DNA of 40,138 bases from Salinivirgaceae bacterium (GCA_027858735.1 JAQICC010000046.1:1-40138), one strand, 5' to 3'. Positions 8,130-17,537 are shown, counted from the stretch's first letter. Numbers and translations: made by a program. The notes: a model not told the origin generated them from the sequence alone.

Positions 8130-8137
8130 TATTTTTG
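8130..8137 (+). promoter_or_regulatory. Promoter -7 box for the PKD lipoprotein gene
   Basis: TATTTTTG matches TAnnTTTG and sits 31 bases before the ATG at 8169. A TTG lies about 26 bases upstream, so the -33 match is weak. It is arranged divergently with the box at 8036. Confidence 0.45.
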
Positions 8138-8168
8138 AAAAGATAATCGTTAACCAAAACAATTTGAT

Positions 8169-9713
8169 ATGAAGAAGTCTTTCTCTATTTTCGGAATTAT
8201 TGCTATGATAATTTTTATTGCTACGAGTTGTGACCCCAGAGAAGAAACCAAAAAACCTACTGCAAGTTTCTCATATTTACCTGCATCGGGCATTGAACCT
8301 GGAGATGTTGTTACATTTACCAATACTTCAACGGATTTTCAAAATTCTGAGTGGAATTTTGGTGATGGTAATGTTAGTGTGGGAGAAAGTCCTACTCATA
8401 AATATGAGGAGTCGGGACAGTATGAAGTTAGCCTGATTGTTGAAAATAAAGGTTTGAAGGATCAAACTTCACAAACGGTGTATGTAGAATCGAGTGTTAT
8501 TGCTTGTTTTACAGTATCGCCAAATCCTGCAATGGTGGGGGAAGAGCTTTTTTTTACAAATTGTTCTGAAGGAGCTGATTCCTATGAATGGGATATTAAT
8601 AGCGATGGTAAAATAGATTCACATGATGAAATTCCTAAAGAATTCTATTTTACTGTTGAAGGTAAATTTAACGTTACGCTAAAAGCTATCTCAGGGGAAT
8701 CATCTGATGAGGAAGTACATGAATTAGTTGTTGTACCTGCTGAAGATGAAGTTACCGCATGTTTTACCATGTCACCAAACCCGGCAGCTGTTGATGAAGA
8801 TGTTTATTTTACGAATTGTTCTGAAGGTGCTGATTCCTATGAATGGTATCAAATAGGTTATGATGATATTATATCAACCGATAAAGATCCTATTCTTTAT
8901 TTCCCAGCTGCGGGAACTTTTGAAATGAAACTAATTGCCAAATCGGGTTCTTCAACTGATGAGGTAATAAACCAAATTGTAATTGAAGGAGGCGGCAGTA
9001 CGGGAACTGACCCTGCAGATTATTGGGGAGTTGATTGGGGTGATGCGATTTATTTTAACAATTTTGATGGAACTAATTCCTCTGGCGAATGGTTTGAAGA
9101 CTCTGGCGATTATTGGGAGGCCTATATAGATATTTCAAGCGGATATTATACCATGATCGATAATAGCACAGCCAGCGATCTTTATGGTAGATACTATTAT
9201 ACCAATGCCGCAGACTTGCCATCGGGCAACTGGGAGCTTGAAACTTCAATGAGAAATACAATAGATAACGGAATTTATGGTTCTGGACTGATGTTTGGAT
9301 TGGATCCTGATGTAGGCAATAATCGATTTAAATTTAAAAACGATCAATACTATGTTAATGTATATGGCAATGCATCGGGATGGACTAGTACAAGCGATGG
9401 CTATTTCGAAGATTGGAATAAATTAACAGTAAGAAATTATGAAGGCGTTTATTATTTCTTTTTAAATGAAGTGTTTATTTATTCAGAAGATGCACAAGAT
9501 TATGGAAATAAATTCGGATTTTCAATTGATCAAAATACACATGTTGATGTAGATGCTATTGGTGTTTGGCCAATTATTTCATCATCAAAATCGAATACTC
9601 AGGTTGTTTCTAAAGAGAAGAAAGATAGAGCTAAGTCGAGAATTAATACACCAAGAAAGCCAAATACTGGTAAAGCGGGAAACAATAGCATGAATACAAA
9701 ATTGTTAAAATAA
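8169..9713 (+). CDS. PKD-domain lipoprotein with C-terminal lectin-like domain
   Basis: A 514-residue surface or periplasmic lipoprotein: signal peptide with lipobox FIATSC (lipidated Cys21). Three PKD domains follow (~31-105, ~110-190, ~195-270), the first with the classic WNFGDG turn. PKD 2 and 3 are near duplicates (both contain TNCSEGADSYEW) and each carries two cysteines that could form a disulfide. Residues ~285-465 (opening DAIYFNNFDG, ending DVDAIGVWP) look like a jelly-roll concanavalin/3-keto-disaccharide-hydrolase-like fold, often glycan binding. The tail (~470-514) is rich in Lys, Ser and Asn, unusual for this type of protein. No catalytic motif recognised. Monocistronic, ending at a strong terminator. 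A role in adhesion or polysaccharide binding is inference. Confidence 0.8.
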   Translation: MKKSFSIFGIIAMIIFIATSCDPREETKKPTASFSYLPASGIEPGDVVTFTNTSTDFQNSEWNFGDGNVSVGESPTHKYEESGQYEVSLIVENKGLKDQTSQTVYVESSVIACFTVSPNPAMVGEELFFTNCSEGADSYEWDINSDGKIDSHDEIPKEFYFTVEGKFNVTLKAISGESSDEEVHELVVVPAEDEVTACFTMSPNPAAVDEDVYFTNCSEGADSYEWYQIGYDDIISTDKDPILYFPAAGTFEMKLIAKSGSSTDEVINQIVIEGGGSTGTDPADYWGVDWGDAIYFNNFDGTNSSGEWFEDSGDYWEAYIDISSGYYTMIDNSTASDLYGRYYYTNAADLPSGNWELETSMRNTIDNGIYGSGLMFGLDPDVGNNRFKFKNDQYYVNVYGNASGWTSTSDGYFEDWNKLTVRNYEGVYYFFLNEVFIYSEDAQDYGNKFGFSIDQNTHVDVDAIGVWPIISSSKSNTQVVSKEKKDRAKSRINTPRKPNTGKAGNNSMNTKLLK

Positions 9714-9730
9714 AATTCATTGATAATTCA

Positions 9731-9770
9731 AAATAGAAAAAGGTGAGCGTTTGCTCACCTTTTTCTATTT
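9731..9770. terminator. Bidirectional intrinsic terminator
   Basis: A perfect 18-bp stem (AAATAGAAAAAGGTGAGC and its complement) with a 4-base loop. A-rich and T-rich flanks allow it to work on both strands. It separates the convergent PKD lipoprotein and cyclo-ligase genes; its end overlaps the last codons of the latter. Confidence 0.9.
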
Positions 9771-10310
9771 TATTATAATTTTATTCATCGGTAAATCGTG
9801 TTTTTCAATCGGGATATCGTCAAAAAATTGGTAATCGAAACATACCCCTAGTTTTATTGCTTTAGAATTCTCAAGCAGTTTGTCGTAATAGCCTCGTCCA
9901 CGTCCTATTCGGTTGTTATTTTTGTCAAAAGCTACTCCTGGAACTATAATTAAGTCTATCGCACTTGTATTTGTATAATCAGTCCCGGTTGGTTCCGGAA
10001 TATCAAATAGTTCGCCTTTTTGCATACTTTGTGAACCCACGTACTGTTTTATGCGTAAGCGATTGCCATCAACCATAGGCAGTAATATAGTTTTTGTTTG
10101 GCCCCATTTATCAATAAAAGCATGCGTTGAAACCTCATCGTACATGCTCCAATAAAGCATTACAACTTTAGCGTTAGTAAATTCTGTTAGTTGCTCAACC
10201 TTTTTAAATATAGCCTCTGATTGAGCCATTTTGTCTTCAATGGTTTGTAGGGCTTTGAAATCTCGAACGATTTTTCGGAGTTCTTTTTTTTGTTGTTGAA
10301 TGTTGTTCAT
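9765..10310 (-). CDS. 5-formyltetrahydrofolate cyclo-ligase
   Basis: Converts 5-formyl-THF to 5,10-methenyl-THF using ATP, returning stored folate to one-carbon metabolism; cytoplasmic. The signature near the C-terminus, PGVAFDKNNNRIGRGRGYYDKLL, is the family's conserved Mg-ATP-binding block. The chosen start (MNNIQQQKKELRK, ATG at 10310) gives 181 residues, the usual size; an in-frame ATG 24 bases upstream (10334) would only add MKTIYPLI. The gene lies downstream of the HAD phosphatase on the same strand, separated by 84 bases that contain a palindrome. It is often named ygfA/MTHFS/FAU1. Confidence 0.93.
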   Translation of the reverse strand: MNNIQQQKKELRKIVRDFKALQTIEDKMAQSEAIFKKVEQLTEFTNAKVVMLYWSMYDEVSTHAFIDKWGQTKTILLPMVDGNRLRIKQYVGSQSMQKGELFDIPEPTGTDYTNTSAIDLIIVPGVAFDKNNNRIGRGRGYYDKLLENSKAIKLGVCFDYQFFDDIPIEKHDLPMNKIIIK

Positions 10311-10368
10311 AATAAGTGGGTAAATCGTTTTCAAATGCTACCAACGCTTTTCAGGCGATTTTTAATTT

Positions 10369-10385
10369 ACCGCCAGGAAGGCGGT
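10369..10385. repeat. GC-rich palindrome between two minus-strand genes
   Basis: ACCGCC and GGCGGT pair perfectly around AGGAA. It lies between the HAD gene stop and the cyclo-ligase start, with no T tract in the minus direction, so it is more like a dispersed palindromic repeat than a terminator. Confidence 0.55.
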
Positions 10386-10394
10386 GGTCCAAAT

Positions 10395-11102
10395 TTATAA
10401 AATAGTTTGAAGCTCTTTTAAATCGCTTATTTCAAAAGTTGGTTGAATGGTTTGCTTCGTTTTTTCAGGATTGAAATATATTGTATCCATTCCAAACCTT
10501 TTGGCTCCAAAAATATCATTATCAATATCATCACCAATCATAATACTTTCGCTTTTTCTAGAATTCACTGTTTTTAAGGCATACTCAAATATTTTTTGAT
10601 GAGGCTTCTGGTATCCGGCCTCTTCCGATGTCATCATTTTCTCAAAGAAGGGTTCAAGCTTGCTTTCCCTAATTTTTATAACCTGAACTTCTAAAAAACC
10701 ATTGCTAAGCAAAAACATACGGTAGCCTTTGGCTTTTAAATATTCAAGCGTTTCAATGGTATTCGGAAATAATTTGGTTTTATAGGGGCTTTCGTTAATA
10801 TAAGCGGTTGAAAGTTTTTTGGCTAGAGCTTCATCGTGAATACCAAATTTTATTAATGAATCAGAAAACCGCTTTGTGCGCAATACTTCTTTCCTTAGTT
10901 CTCCATTTCGGTATTGCAACCAAAGCTCTTCGTTTTTTTGATAGTAAAAATCTAAGAATTCGCTTATAACAGGGTTGAGCTCTGAGATGTATCTGTTTAT
11001 CAACTCGATTAGGGTTTGTTTTGTGTTCGACATTATATCATAGAGAGTTTTATCTAAGTCGAAATATAGATTTTTGTAGGTTTTTTGAGTTTTTGCTATC
11101 AT
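10395..11102 (-). CDS. HAD-superfamily phosphatase, YjjG-like nucleotidase
   Basis: A 235-residue HAD hydrolase. Motif I is FDLDKTLYD with nucleophile D15 and acid D17; motif II is LLSNG (about 131-135); the conserved Lys lies in GYQKPHQKIFEYAL; motif IV is MIGDDIDNDIFGAKRFGMDTIYFN. The helical cap between motifs I and II and the match of LSNG...QKP place it with YjjG/YfnB 5'-nucleotidases, which clean up non-canonical pyrimidine nucleotides. Substrate is inferred from the family only. It is the first of two minus-strand genes with the cyclo-ligase, and is divergent from the gene at 11262. Confidence 0.88.
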   Translation of the reverse strand: MIAKTQKTYKNLYFDLDKTLYDIMSNTKQTLIELINRYISELNPVISEFLDFYYQKNEELWLQYRNGELRKEVLRTKRFSDSLIKFGIHDEALAKKLSTAYINESPYKTKLFPNTIETLEYLKAKGYRMFLLSNGFLEVQVIKIRESKLEPFFEKMMTSEEAGYQKPHQKIFEYALKTVNSRKSESIMIGDDIDNDIFGAKRFGMDTIYFNPEKTKQTIQPTFEISDLKELQTIL

Positions 11103-11202
11103 TTAAATTTCCTTAATTATTAATTCTATTGCATTTTTTATCAGCCCCTCTTTTTGCTTGAAAAATTTTAAATTCTTAATAAAACGTTTAAGTGTGTTAA
11201 AG

Positions 11203-11217
11203 TTTGGTTAAACCAAA
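11203..11217. promoter_or_regulatory. Perfect palindrome in a divergent promoter region
   Basis: TTTGGTT-A-AACCAAA is a perfect 7-bp inverted repeat with a 1-base centre. It lies between divergent genes starting at 11102 (minus) and 11262 (plus). It could be an operator for a dimeric regulator; no regulator gene is nearby to support this. Confidence 0.35.
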
Positions 11218-11261
11218 ATGCTAAATGCAAATATGAGGTTATTTTACTGATATTTACAATA

Positions 11262-12053
11262 TTGAAAACAACAATTACCATACTATCCTTTATTCTATTT
11301 TATGCATTAAATACTTTTGCACAAGTAGATTCTTTACCAATACGATTGGCCGGTGTAATTTATAGTGCCGATACAACTGTTGACAATTCTTATGTTCACA
11401 TTATTAATAAACGTACAGGATTAGGAACAATTTCTGATTCAATGGGTATTTTTAAAACCACCTTATTAAAATCAGATACCTTAATTTTTAGAGCTCTTGG
11501 TTATAAAGACAAAATATTTGCTTTGCCAGATACCTTATTGTCAGCAGTGCTTTTTGTTGAGATAAAACTGCAAGAAACTTCCTATTTGCTTGATGTAATT
11601 GATATTTTAGCCTTAAGTCGTATGAATCAGTTTTGTTACGATTTTACGAATATGCGGTTGCCCACTAATGAATGGGAAAATCAGTTTATTATTCCTGGGG
11701 TTTCACGAAAAAATTACAAGTGGATTCGTGATGATGAAAGAGTGATACCCAAACAAATGCTACCGAGTCCCATATCTGCAATTTATAACGCTTTTAGCGA
11801 TAGAGAGAAAAGTATAAAAAAGTGTTTGGAACTTATTAATAATGAAGCGGGTGATAAAATTATTGAAGAGAAGTTTAATATGAAAATGTTGTCGGAATTC
11901 ACTGGCTTTACAGGTGATACACTAATTGATTTTAAGCTATTTTTAAATTTTAGTCGTTCTTTTTTACTGAGTAACGACGCTTATAAAATATTCGTTACAG
12001 TAAAAAATAAACTGCCTGAATTTAAAAGAATTTATTTTACGAGTGAAGAGTAG
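11262..12053 (+). CDS. Exported protein with CarboxypepD-like regulatory domain
   Basis: A 263-residue protein. The TTG at 11262 is chosen because the signal peptide (KTTITILSFILFYALNTFAQ) begins right after it and no ATG precedes it. Residues ~27-108 resemble the carboxypeptidase-D regulatory-like beta-sandwich: RLAGVIYSADTTVDNSYVHI, then GTISDSMGIFKTTL, then DTLIFRALGYKD. The remainder (about 110-263) is helical and contains no motif I recognise. Such proteins occur widely in Bacteroidota envelopes, sometimes as TonB-receptor partners, but no such receptor is nearby. A paralogue-like protein occurs at 18752. Function unknown. Confidence 0.72.
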   Translation: MKTTITILSFILFYALNTFAQVDSLPIRLAGVIYSADTTVDNSYVHIINKRTGLGTISDSMGIFKTTLLKSDTLIFRALGYKDKIFALPDTLLSAVLFVEIKLQETSYLLDVIDILALSRMNQFCYDFTNMRLPTNEWENQFIIPGVSRKNYKWIRDDERVIPKQMLPSPISAIYNAFSDREKSIKKCLELINNEAGDKIIEEKFNMKMLSEFTGFTGDTLIDFKLFLNFSRSFLLSNDAYKIFVTVKNKLPEFKRIYFTSEE

Positions 12054-12125
12054 ATAATAAGCTAAAATTAATCAGTTTCTACGTATATTTTTTATAATTT
12101 CACGTATTCACATTATTAGTGTTGC

Positions 12126-13418
12126 GTGAGTAAGCCTTTATACCATAAAATCTCGAATAAGAACCTATTAACTGCCCTAATATTAATATGTTCTATGGGT
12201 TATTTTACTTCGTGTAAAACGGTATACGAAACCATCGACAACCGTAATTTCGCCGATCAATACAACCCTTCTGAACGTAATTTGCATCCCGAATATTCCA
12301 TTTATATGAAATCGGCTAATGATGTTCGCTTGTATTTTCGTTTTTTTCCAAATGAGCTGACCTATTTTCCGGCATTCGACGATTCAATATCTACCGCCCG
12401 AGCTCAATTATTTTTTAGAGTAACGAATAGCTACAGTAGCATAATTATAATTGATAGCTTAACCAGTAATTTTGCGCTTAAAGGTAAGCCACGCTCGCAC
12501 TTTTTGGGTTATGTTCCGCTAAACCTTACAGAGGAAGGAAAATACATTATTGAAGTTTTTTTAAGCGATAGAAATATTCGGCATACAGTATCAAACGTAA
12601 TTGAATATACCCTTTCGAATAAAGGTGGCAGCGAAAGTTTTATGTTTTTATCGCAGTATGGTAACCCTTTGTTTTATTCGCATTTTTCTGTTGCCGATAC
12701 CTTTAGAGTACGAACCGAAATGTATGATACAAAGCCTATGCGTGTTTCATATTACAAGCCCGATAATGAACTTCCCATTCCCCCTGATATTCAACAAGAA
12801 GTATTGCTGCAACCTAACCCTGCTGATACCTCATGGATAGTTGAAAATCCCGATACTACCCTATTTATTTTTAAAGAGAAAGGCATTTATTATTTTACCA
12901 ATAGCAAGGAGTTATTGGGGGAAAAATATGTCTGTTTAAATAGCTATTATCCCTATTTAAAAACGCCTGAGGAGTTATTTAAGCCTTTGTCGTATTTATG
13001 TACAGCTAAAGAGCTTAAAAAACTTAGTAACTTACTATCAATGAAACAAGCTGTTGATACTTTTTGGTTAAATTCGACCAAAGATTTAGATAAATCGCGC
13101 GAGCTAATTAGGGTTTTTTACAACAGGGTTCAATTGGCTAATTACTATTTTACCGATTACAAAGAAGGGTGGCTAACCGATAGAGGAATGATTTATGTAA
13201 TTTGTGGAGCGCCTGCCGTAACCCGAATTACCGATGATGGAGAATATTGGATTTACGGCAAAGGAGGCAAAGAGGCTACGAAATTTTTCTTTTTTAGAGA
13301 ACAACACCCCATTTTTGGCACAACACATATACTTGAACGCTCCGATTTGTATTCACGCATGTGGTATAATGCTATTACTACTTGGCGCGATGGAAGAGTG
13401 TTCTCACTAAATCCTTAA
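12126..13418 (+). CDS. GWxTD-domain lipoprotein
   Basis: A 430-residue lipoprotein. The GTG at 12126 is chosen because it provides the positively charged n-region (KPLYHKISNKN) ahead of the hydrophobic segment and lipobox YFTSC (lipidated Cys30). The C-terminal part contains the GWxTD motif as GWLTD (348-352), continuing RGMIYVICGAP, the domain hallmark. The middle is beta-rich. GWxTD proteins are widespread in Bacteroidota and allied phyla, but their biochemical role is not established. The gene ends two bases before rlmB, so the pair is probably cotranscribed and perhaps translationally linked. Confidence 0.85.
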   Translation: MSKPLYHKISNKNLLTALILICSMGYFTSCKTVYETIDNRNFADQYNPSERNLHPEYSIYMKSANDVRLYFRFFPNELTYFPAFDDSISTARAQLFFRVTNSYSSIIIIDSLTSNFALKGKPRSHFLGYVPLNLTEEGKYIIEVFLSDRNIRHTVSNVIEYTLSNKGGSESFMFLSQYGNPLFYSHFSVADTFRVRTEMYDTKPMRVSYYKPDNELPIPPDIQQEVLLQPNPADTSWIVENPDTTLFIFKEKGIYYFTNSKELLGEKYVCLNSYYPYLKTPEELFKPLSYLCTAKELKKLSNLLSMKQAVDTFWLNSTKDLDKSRELIRVFYNRVQLANYYFTDYKEGWLTDRGMIYVICGAPAVTRITDDGEYWIYGKGGKEATKFFFFREQHPIFGTTHILERSDLYSRMWYNAITTWRDGRVFSLNP

Positions 13419-13420
13419 TA

Positions 13421-14188
13421 ATGAACGATAGAAACGATAAACCTACAGACGATTTTATTTTTGGAATACGAGCTGTATTAGAAGCCATAAGATTTGGCAA
13501 AGACATTGACAAAGTCCTTATAAAAAGAGGTCCTAAAGGCGATCTTATAAAAGAGCTTCAAACCGTAATAAATGAAGATAACATCTCCTTTCAGTATGTG
13601 CCTGAAGAAAAACTAAACAGGCTTACGCGTAAAAACCATCAAGGCGTAATTGCATTAATGTCGCCAATAACTTTCTATGGTCTTGAAGATACCATTACTG
13701 CTATTTTTGAAAAAGGAGAAATTCCGTTTATTCTAGCACTCGATGAAGTTTCTGATGTAAGAAACTTTGGGGCAATTGTGCGAACTGCAGAATGTGCCGG
13801 AGTAAATGCTATTGTTATCCCTGAAAAAGGTTCGGCTCGTATTGGTTCGGATGCAATAAAAACCTCGGCTGGTGCTTTGCATAAAATGCCGGTATGCAGG
13901 GTGCCAAATTTGAAGAAAGCCATGGAGTATTTGCAGTTAAGCGGATTGGTACTTTTTGGAGCCACAGAAAAAGCTATCGATAATTATTATCAATCAGATT
14001 TTAGTGGTCCCTTGTGCATTATTATGGGATCGGAAGATACCGGATTGAGTAATGAGATAATTCGATTTTGCGATAATTTAATTAAAATACCCATACTTGG
14101 GAAAATACAATCGTTAAACGTATCAGTTGCAGCATCGGTTTTAATATACGATGTAGTTCGCCAACGCATGAATCAATTGAACGAATAA
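13421..14188 (+). CDS. rlmB: 23S rRNA (guanosine-2'-O-)-methyltransferase RlmB
   Basis: Methylates the 2'-OH of a conserved guanosine (G2251 in E. coli numbering) in 23S rRNA with SAM. At 255 residues it has the N-terminal substrate-binding domain (~8-80; FIFGIRAVLEAI) and the SPOUT domain with motif 1 LDEVSDVRNFGAIVRTAE, motif 2 IIMGSEDTGLSNEI and motif 3 IPILGKIQSLNVSVAASVLIYD. The ATG at 13421 is preferred over an upstream in-frame alternative at 13382, because it lies 2 bases after the GWxTD stop and fits family length. Close homologues sometimes carry the name TrmH in databases; the NVSVA motif supports RlmB. Confidence 0.92.
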   Translation: MNDRNDKPTDDFIFGIRAVLEAIRFGKDIDKVLIKRGPKGDLIKELQTVINEDNISFQYVPEEKLNRLTRKNHQGVIALMSPITFYGLEDTITAIFEKGEIPFILALDEVSDVRNFGAIVRTAECAGVNAIVIPEKGSARIGSDAIKTSAGALHKMPVCRVPNLKKAMEYLQLSGLVLFGATEKAIDNYYQSDFSGPLCIIMGSEDTGLSNEIIRFCDNLIKIPILGKIQSLNVSVAASVLIYDVVRQRMNQLNE

Positions 14189-14213
14189 TTTTTAATATAG
14201 TCTTTCAACTATT

Positions 14214-17200
14214 TTGCATAAAACTAAAATTCATATAACCATCTTATTCATAACCATTTTTGGGTTGGTGTCGCCCCTAATGGCTCAGTTTTATAATGGA
14301 CACCAAATGAACTTTGGGAAAAGCCGAGTTCAGTATAATGACTTTTATTGGCAGTATTATCGTTTTACAAAATTCGACACATACTTTTATGTTAGTGGTA
14401 ATAAACTAGCTGAATATGTTGCCCAAATTGCCATGGAGGAGCTTGAGCAAATTGAATATACCCTTGAAGAGATTCTTCAGCGGCGCATGATTTTTATAAT
14501 ATACAATAAACAGAGCGAATTCCGGCAGAGTAATATTGGATTAGTAACTGGATCGGAAGAGTACAATATAGGTGGAGTTACACGAATTGTCGACAACAAG
14601 GTTTTTGTGTATTATGAAGGGGATCATCATAAATTAAAAAAGCAAATTCGAGCTTCAATAACCGAGGTTTTGATAAATGAGATGCTGTATGGTGGTAATT
14701 TCCGCGACAGAGTATCCTCATCAACCATGTTGAATTTGCCGGAATGGTTCATTCCCGGATTAATAAGCTATATAGCTTACGATACCGACTTTGATACAGA
14801 AGCTAAAATAAAAGCATCTATTCTTAAAGGTAAAGCGCATAAAATACATCGACTGCATGGTGAAGATGCTAAAATAGCGGGACATTCTTTTTGGCGCTAT
14901 TTATCGGAAACCTACGGTGATCCTATTGTATCACAAATTGTTTATATGAGTCGTATAAGCAAAAATGTAAAATCGGGGTTTTTATATGTTTTAGGTATGC
15001 CCTTAAAAGATGTATTAAACGATTGGTTTTACTATTCACAAGCTAGATACGAGGATGAGATTGCCATGCGAAATGATATACCAGAGGACAAAGAACAATT
15101 TGTTAAGCGTCCAAAAAAGAAATATTTATATAATCAGGTAAAAATGTCGCCAAATGGCAAGTATATAGCCTATACAACAAATCAAGACGGGCAATATAAA
15201 ATTTGGCTTTATAATACAGCTACTGGCAAAACTAAAAAGCTGTTACGCAAAGAGAATAAATTGGAACAAATTGTTGATCGCTCTTATCCTCTTATTGAAT
15301 GGCACCCAACAAGCGACCTGCTTACTTATGTGTATGAAGAGAAAGGACACATTTGGCTTGATTATTATGCGCTGGAAACAAAGGAAACCACCCAGCGCGA
15401 AATTTTTTATTTGGATAAGGTACTTGACTATAGTTTTTCGCCCGATGGACAAGAAATTGTATTTTCAGCTGTTGAAGAAGGCTATACTGATCTATTTGTT
15501 TATTCAGTAATAGCCAGTACATTTAACCGAATAACAAACGATATTGCTGATGATATTAATCCTAAATTTATAGATAAGTCAGCAGGTATCATTTTCTCTT
15601 CGAACCGTCAAACTACTGAAACTAAATTTGAAAAAGGAGTTGCATCACCGTTTAATGATAATTATGATGTTTTTATATACGACTATAAGAATAAAACGGA
15701 TCAATTAACTCAAATTACAAACACATGGCGTGTTGATGAGAAAAAGCCCCTTGAGTACAAAAAAAATAAATACTTTTATTTAACGAATGAAAACGGAATT
15801 TTAAATCGTGGATTGGCTGCTTTTGATAGTACCATTAGCTTCATTGACACCTCCATTCACTATAGAAACTTTACCCGAACATATCCGATAACAAATAGGG
15901 CTTTTAATATTGTCGATTATGATTTTAATAATAGCGCTAAGAAATTTACTGATGCTGTAAAAAAGGAAAAGAAATTTACGCTTTATTCAACAGGAGTTAA
16001 TCCTGCACTTAGGCCAAAACCCGAGGAGTTTCAGAACACATGGTTTAGAAACTACTGCATTGAAAAGCATGAGATGGATAGTTTGCTGGCACTTGAAATT
16101 GAAGCGTATGAGGCTGATAGTATGGTGGCCAGTTTTGTACCCGACTTTATTAACGACACTCTTATTGATATTAATAACTATGTTTTTGAGGTTGAAAAGC
16201 GCGAGTTTTTAGCACAAGAAGAGGCTTTGGAAGAAGAAACGGATATTTTCACCCTGCCAAAGCAATTGGTATATTTTACCAATTTTTACTCCAATCTTTT
16301 GGTTACTCAGGTCGATTTTGGCTTTATGAATCAAAGCTATCAGGCTTTTACGGGTAGCGCCTTTTACTTTAATCCGGGGTTTAATATTTTAACCAAAGTA
16401 GGAGCCATCGATTTATTTGAAGACTATAAAATAACAGGGGGTATACGTTTTAGTGTTGATTTTGAATCGAATGAATATTTACTAAGTGTAGAAAACCTTA
16501 AAACAAGGCTCGATAAACAGGTCATTTACCATAGGCAAGTATTTGAAAGTGCAACTGCCTACGAATATTCCAAAATATTTACCAATGAATTAATGTCGGT
16601 ATTTAAGTACCCCATTTCTCAAATCCAAGCATTTCGTGGTACAGTTTCAGCACGTATTGATGAGCAGGTGTACAAAGCACTTGATATGGCATCCTTAAAT
16701 AAGCCTAACGACTATAAATTTTGGGGAGGCCTTAAAGGTGAATATATTTTAGATAATACCCGATCGTTAGGACTAAATTTGTATGATGGCACAAGACTTA
16801 AGGTTTTCGGTGAGTACTACAACCAATTAAATTCCGATAAAAACTCACATTTATTTGTACTCGGAACCGATGTGAGGAATTATTTGCCTATTCATAGGGG
16901 ATTGGTATTTGCCAGTCGTTTTGCTTACAGTACATCTTTCGGTAAATCGTTGTTAATTTACTATTTGGGAGGTGTTGATAATTGGATGAATTTAAGCAGA
17001 AACACACCAACATTTGATAATTCCATTCGTATTAATCAAGATAAAAACTGGGTGTTTCAAGCGGTTGCAACCAATATGCGCGGATTCGTACAAAATGTAC
17101 GTAACGGAAATAGTTTTGCAGTGGCCAATTTTGAGTTAAGGTGGCCTATTATTCAATATATTTTTAACCGACCCATTAGTAACGATTTTTTAAATAATTT

Positions 17201-17468
17201 TATGTTAATGGGCTTTACTGATGTGGGTTCTGCTTGGGAAGGCTTTAATCCTGCAAATGCTGTAAATGCTTACGACTATGAAGAAATTTACCGAAAACCG
17301 GTTACCATAATAATTGATAGAAAGCACTCCCCGTTAGTTGCCGGAGTAGGATTTGGTCTTCGTAGTCGCTTATTGGGTTACTATGTGCGCACCGATTGGG
17401 CATGGGGCATTGATGGTGGGCGTGTATTACCTCGCGTTTTCTACCTTTCACTTTGTACCGATTTTTAA
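14214..17468 (+). CDS. Pseudo-peptidase/TolB-like propeller/outer-membrane barrel protein
   Basis: A 1084-residue protein starting at TTG 14214 (no ATG precedes the signal peptide, which ends SPLMAQ). Residues ~25-290 look like a gluzincin (peptidase MA-like) domain: SFWRYLSETYG and LPEWFIPGLISYI match the family layout. The expected HExxH is replaced by TEVLI (150-154), and the third ligand in WFxEG is Pro181, so it is unlikely to be catalytic. Residues ~305-640 carry TolB/PD40-type propeller blades (MSPNGKYIAYTT, FSPDGQEIVFSA, GIIFSSNRQ). Residues ~690-1084 form an outer-membrane barrel ending in Phe (RVFYLSLCTDF), a BAM-recognisable signal. Likely surface or periplasm facing; substrate unknown. 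Confidence 0.82.
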   Translation: MHKTKIHITILFITIFGLVSPLMAQFYNGHQMNFGKSRVQYNDFYWQYYRFTKFDTYFYVSGNKLAEYVAQIAMEELEQIEYTLEEILQRRMIFIIYNKQSEFRQSNIGLVTGSEEYNIGGVTRIVDNKVFVYYEGDHHKLKKQIRASITEVLINEMLYGGNFRDRVSSSTMLNLPEWFIPGLISYIAYDTDFDTEAKIKASILKGKAHKIHRLHGEDAKIAGHSFWRYLSETYGDPIVSQIVYMSRISKNVKSGFLYVLGMPLKDVLNDWFYYSQARYEDEIAMRNDIPEDKEQFVKRPKKKYLYNQVKMSPNGKYIAYTTNQDGQYKIWLYNTATGKTKKLLRKENKLEQIVDRSYPLIEWHPTSDLLTYVYEEKGHIWLDYYALETKETTQREIFYLDKVLDYSFSPDGQEIVFSAVEEGYTDLFVYSVIASTFNRITNDIADDINPKFIDKSAGIIFSSNRQTTETKFEKGVASPFNDNYDVFIYDYKNKTDQLTQITNTWRVDEKKPLEYKKNKYFYLTNENGILNRGLAAFDSTISFIDTSIHYRNFTRTYPITNRAFNIVDYDFNNSAKKFTDAVKKEKKFTLYSTGVNPALRPKPEEFQNTWFRNYCIEKHEMDSLLALEIEAYEADSMVASFVPDFINDTLIDINNYVFEVEKREFLAQEEALEEETDIFTLPKQLVYFTNFYSNLLVTQVDFGFMNQSYQAFTGSAFYFNPGFNILTKVGAIDLFEDYKITGGIRFSVDFESNEYLLSVENLKTRLDKQVIYHRQVFESATAYEYSKIFTNELMSVFKYPISQIQAFRGTVSARIDEQVYKALDMASLNKPNDYKFWGGLKGEYILDNTRSLGLNLYDGTRLKVFGEYYNQLNSDKNSHLFVLGTDVRNYLPIHRGLVFASRFAYSTSFGKSLLIYYLGGVDNWMNLSRNTPTFDNSIRINQDKNWVFQAVATNMRGFVQNVRNGNSFAVANFELRWPIIQYIFNRPISNDFLNNFMLMGFTDVGSAWEGFNPANAVNAYDYEEIYRKPVTIIIDRKHSPLVAGVGFGLRSRLLGYYVRTDWAWGIDGGRVLPRVFYLSLCTDF

Positions 17469-17484
17469 TCACATTTTATTAAAT

Positions 17485-17492
17485 TATCTTTG
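17485..17492 (+). promoter_or_regulatory. Promoter -7 box for the amidohydrolase gene
   Basis: TATCTTTG matches TAnnTTTG exactly, 46 bases before the ATG at 17538. A TTTG is present further upstream but too far (about 29 bases) for a standard -33 element. Confidence 0.5.
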
Positions 17493-17537
17493 CTGGTGTT
17501 TTAATGATCTGATTTGATCATTTATCTATATTGTTAT

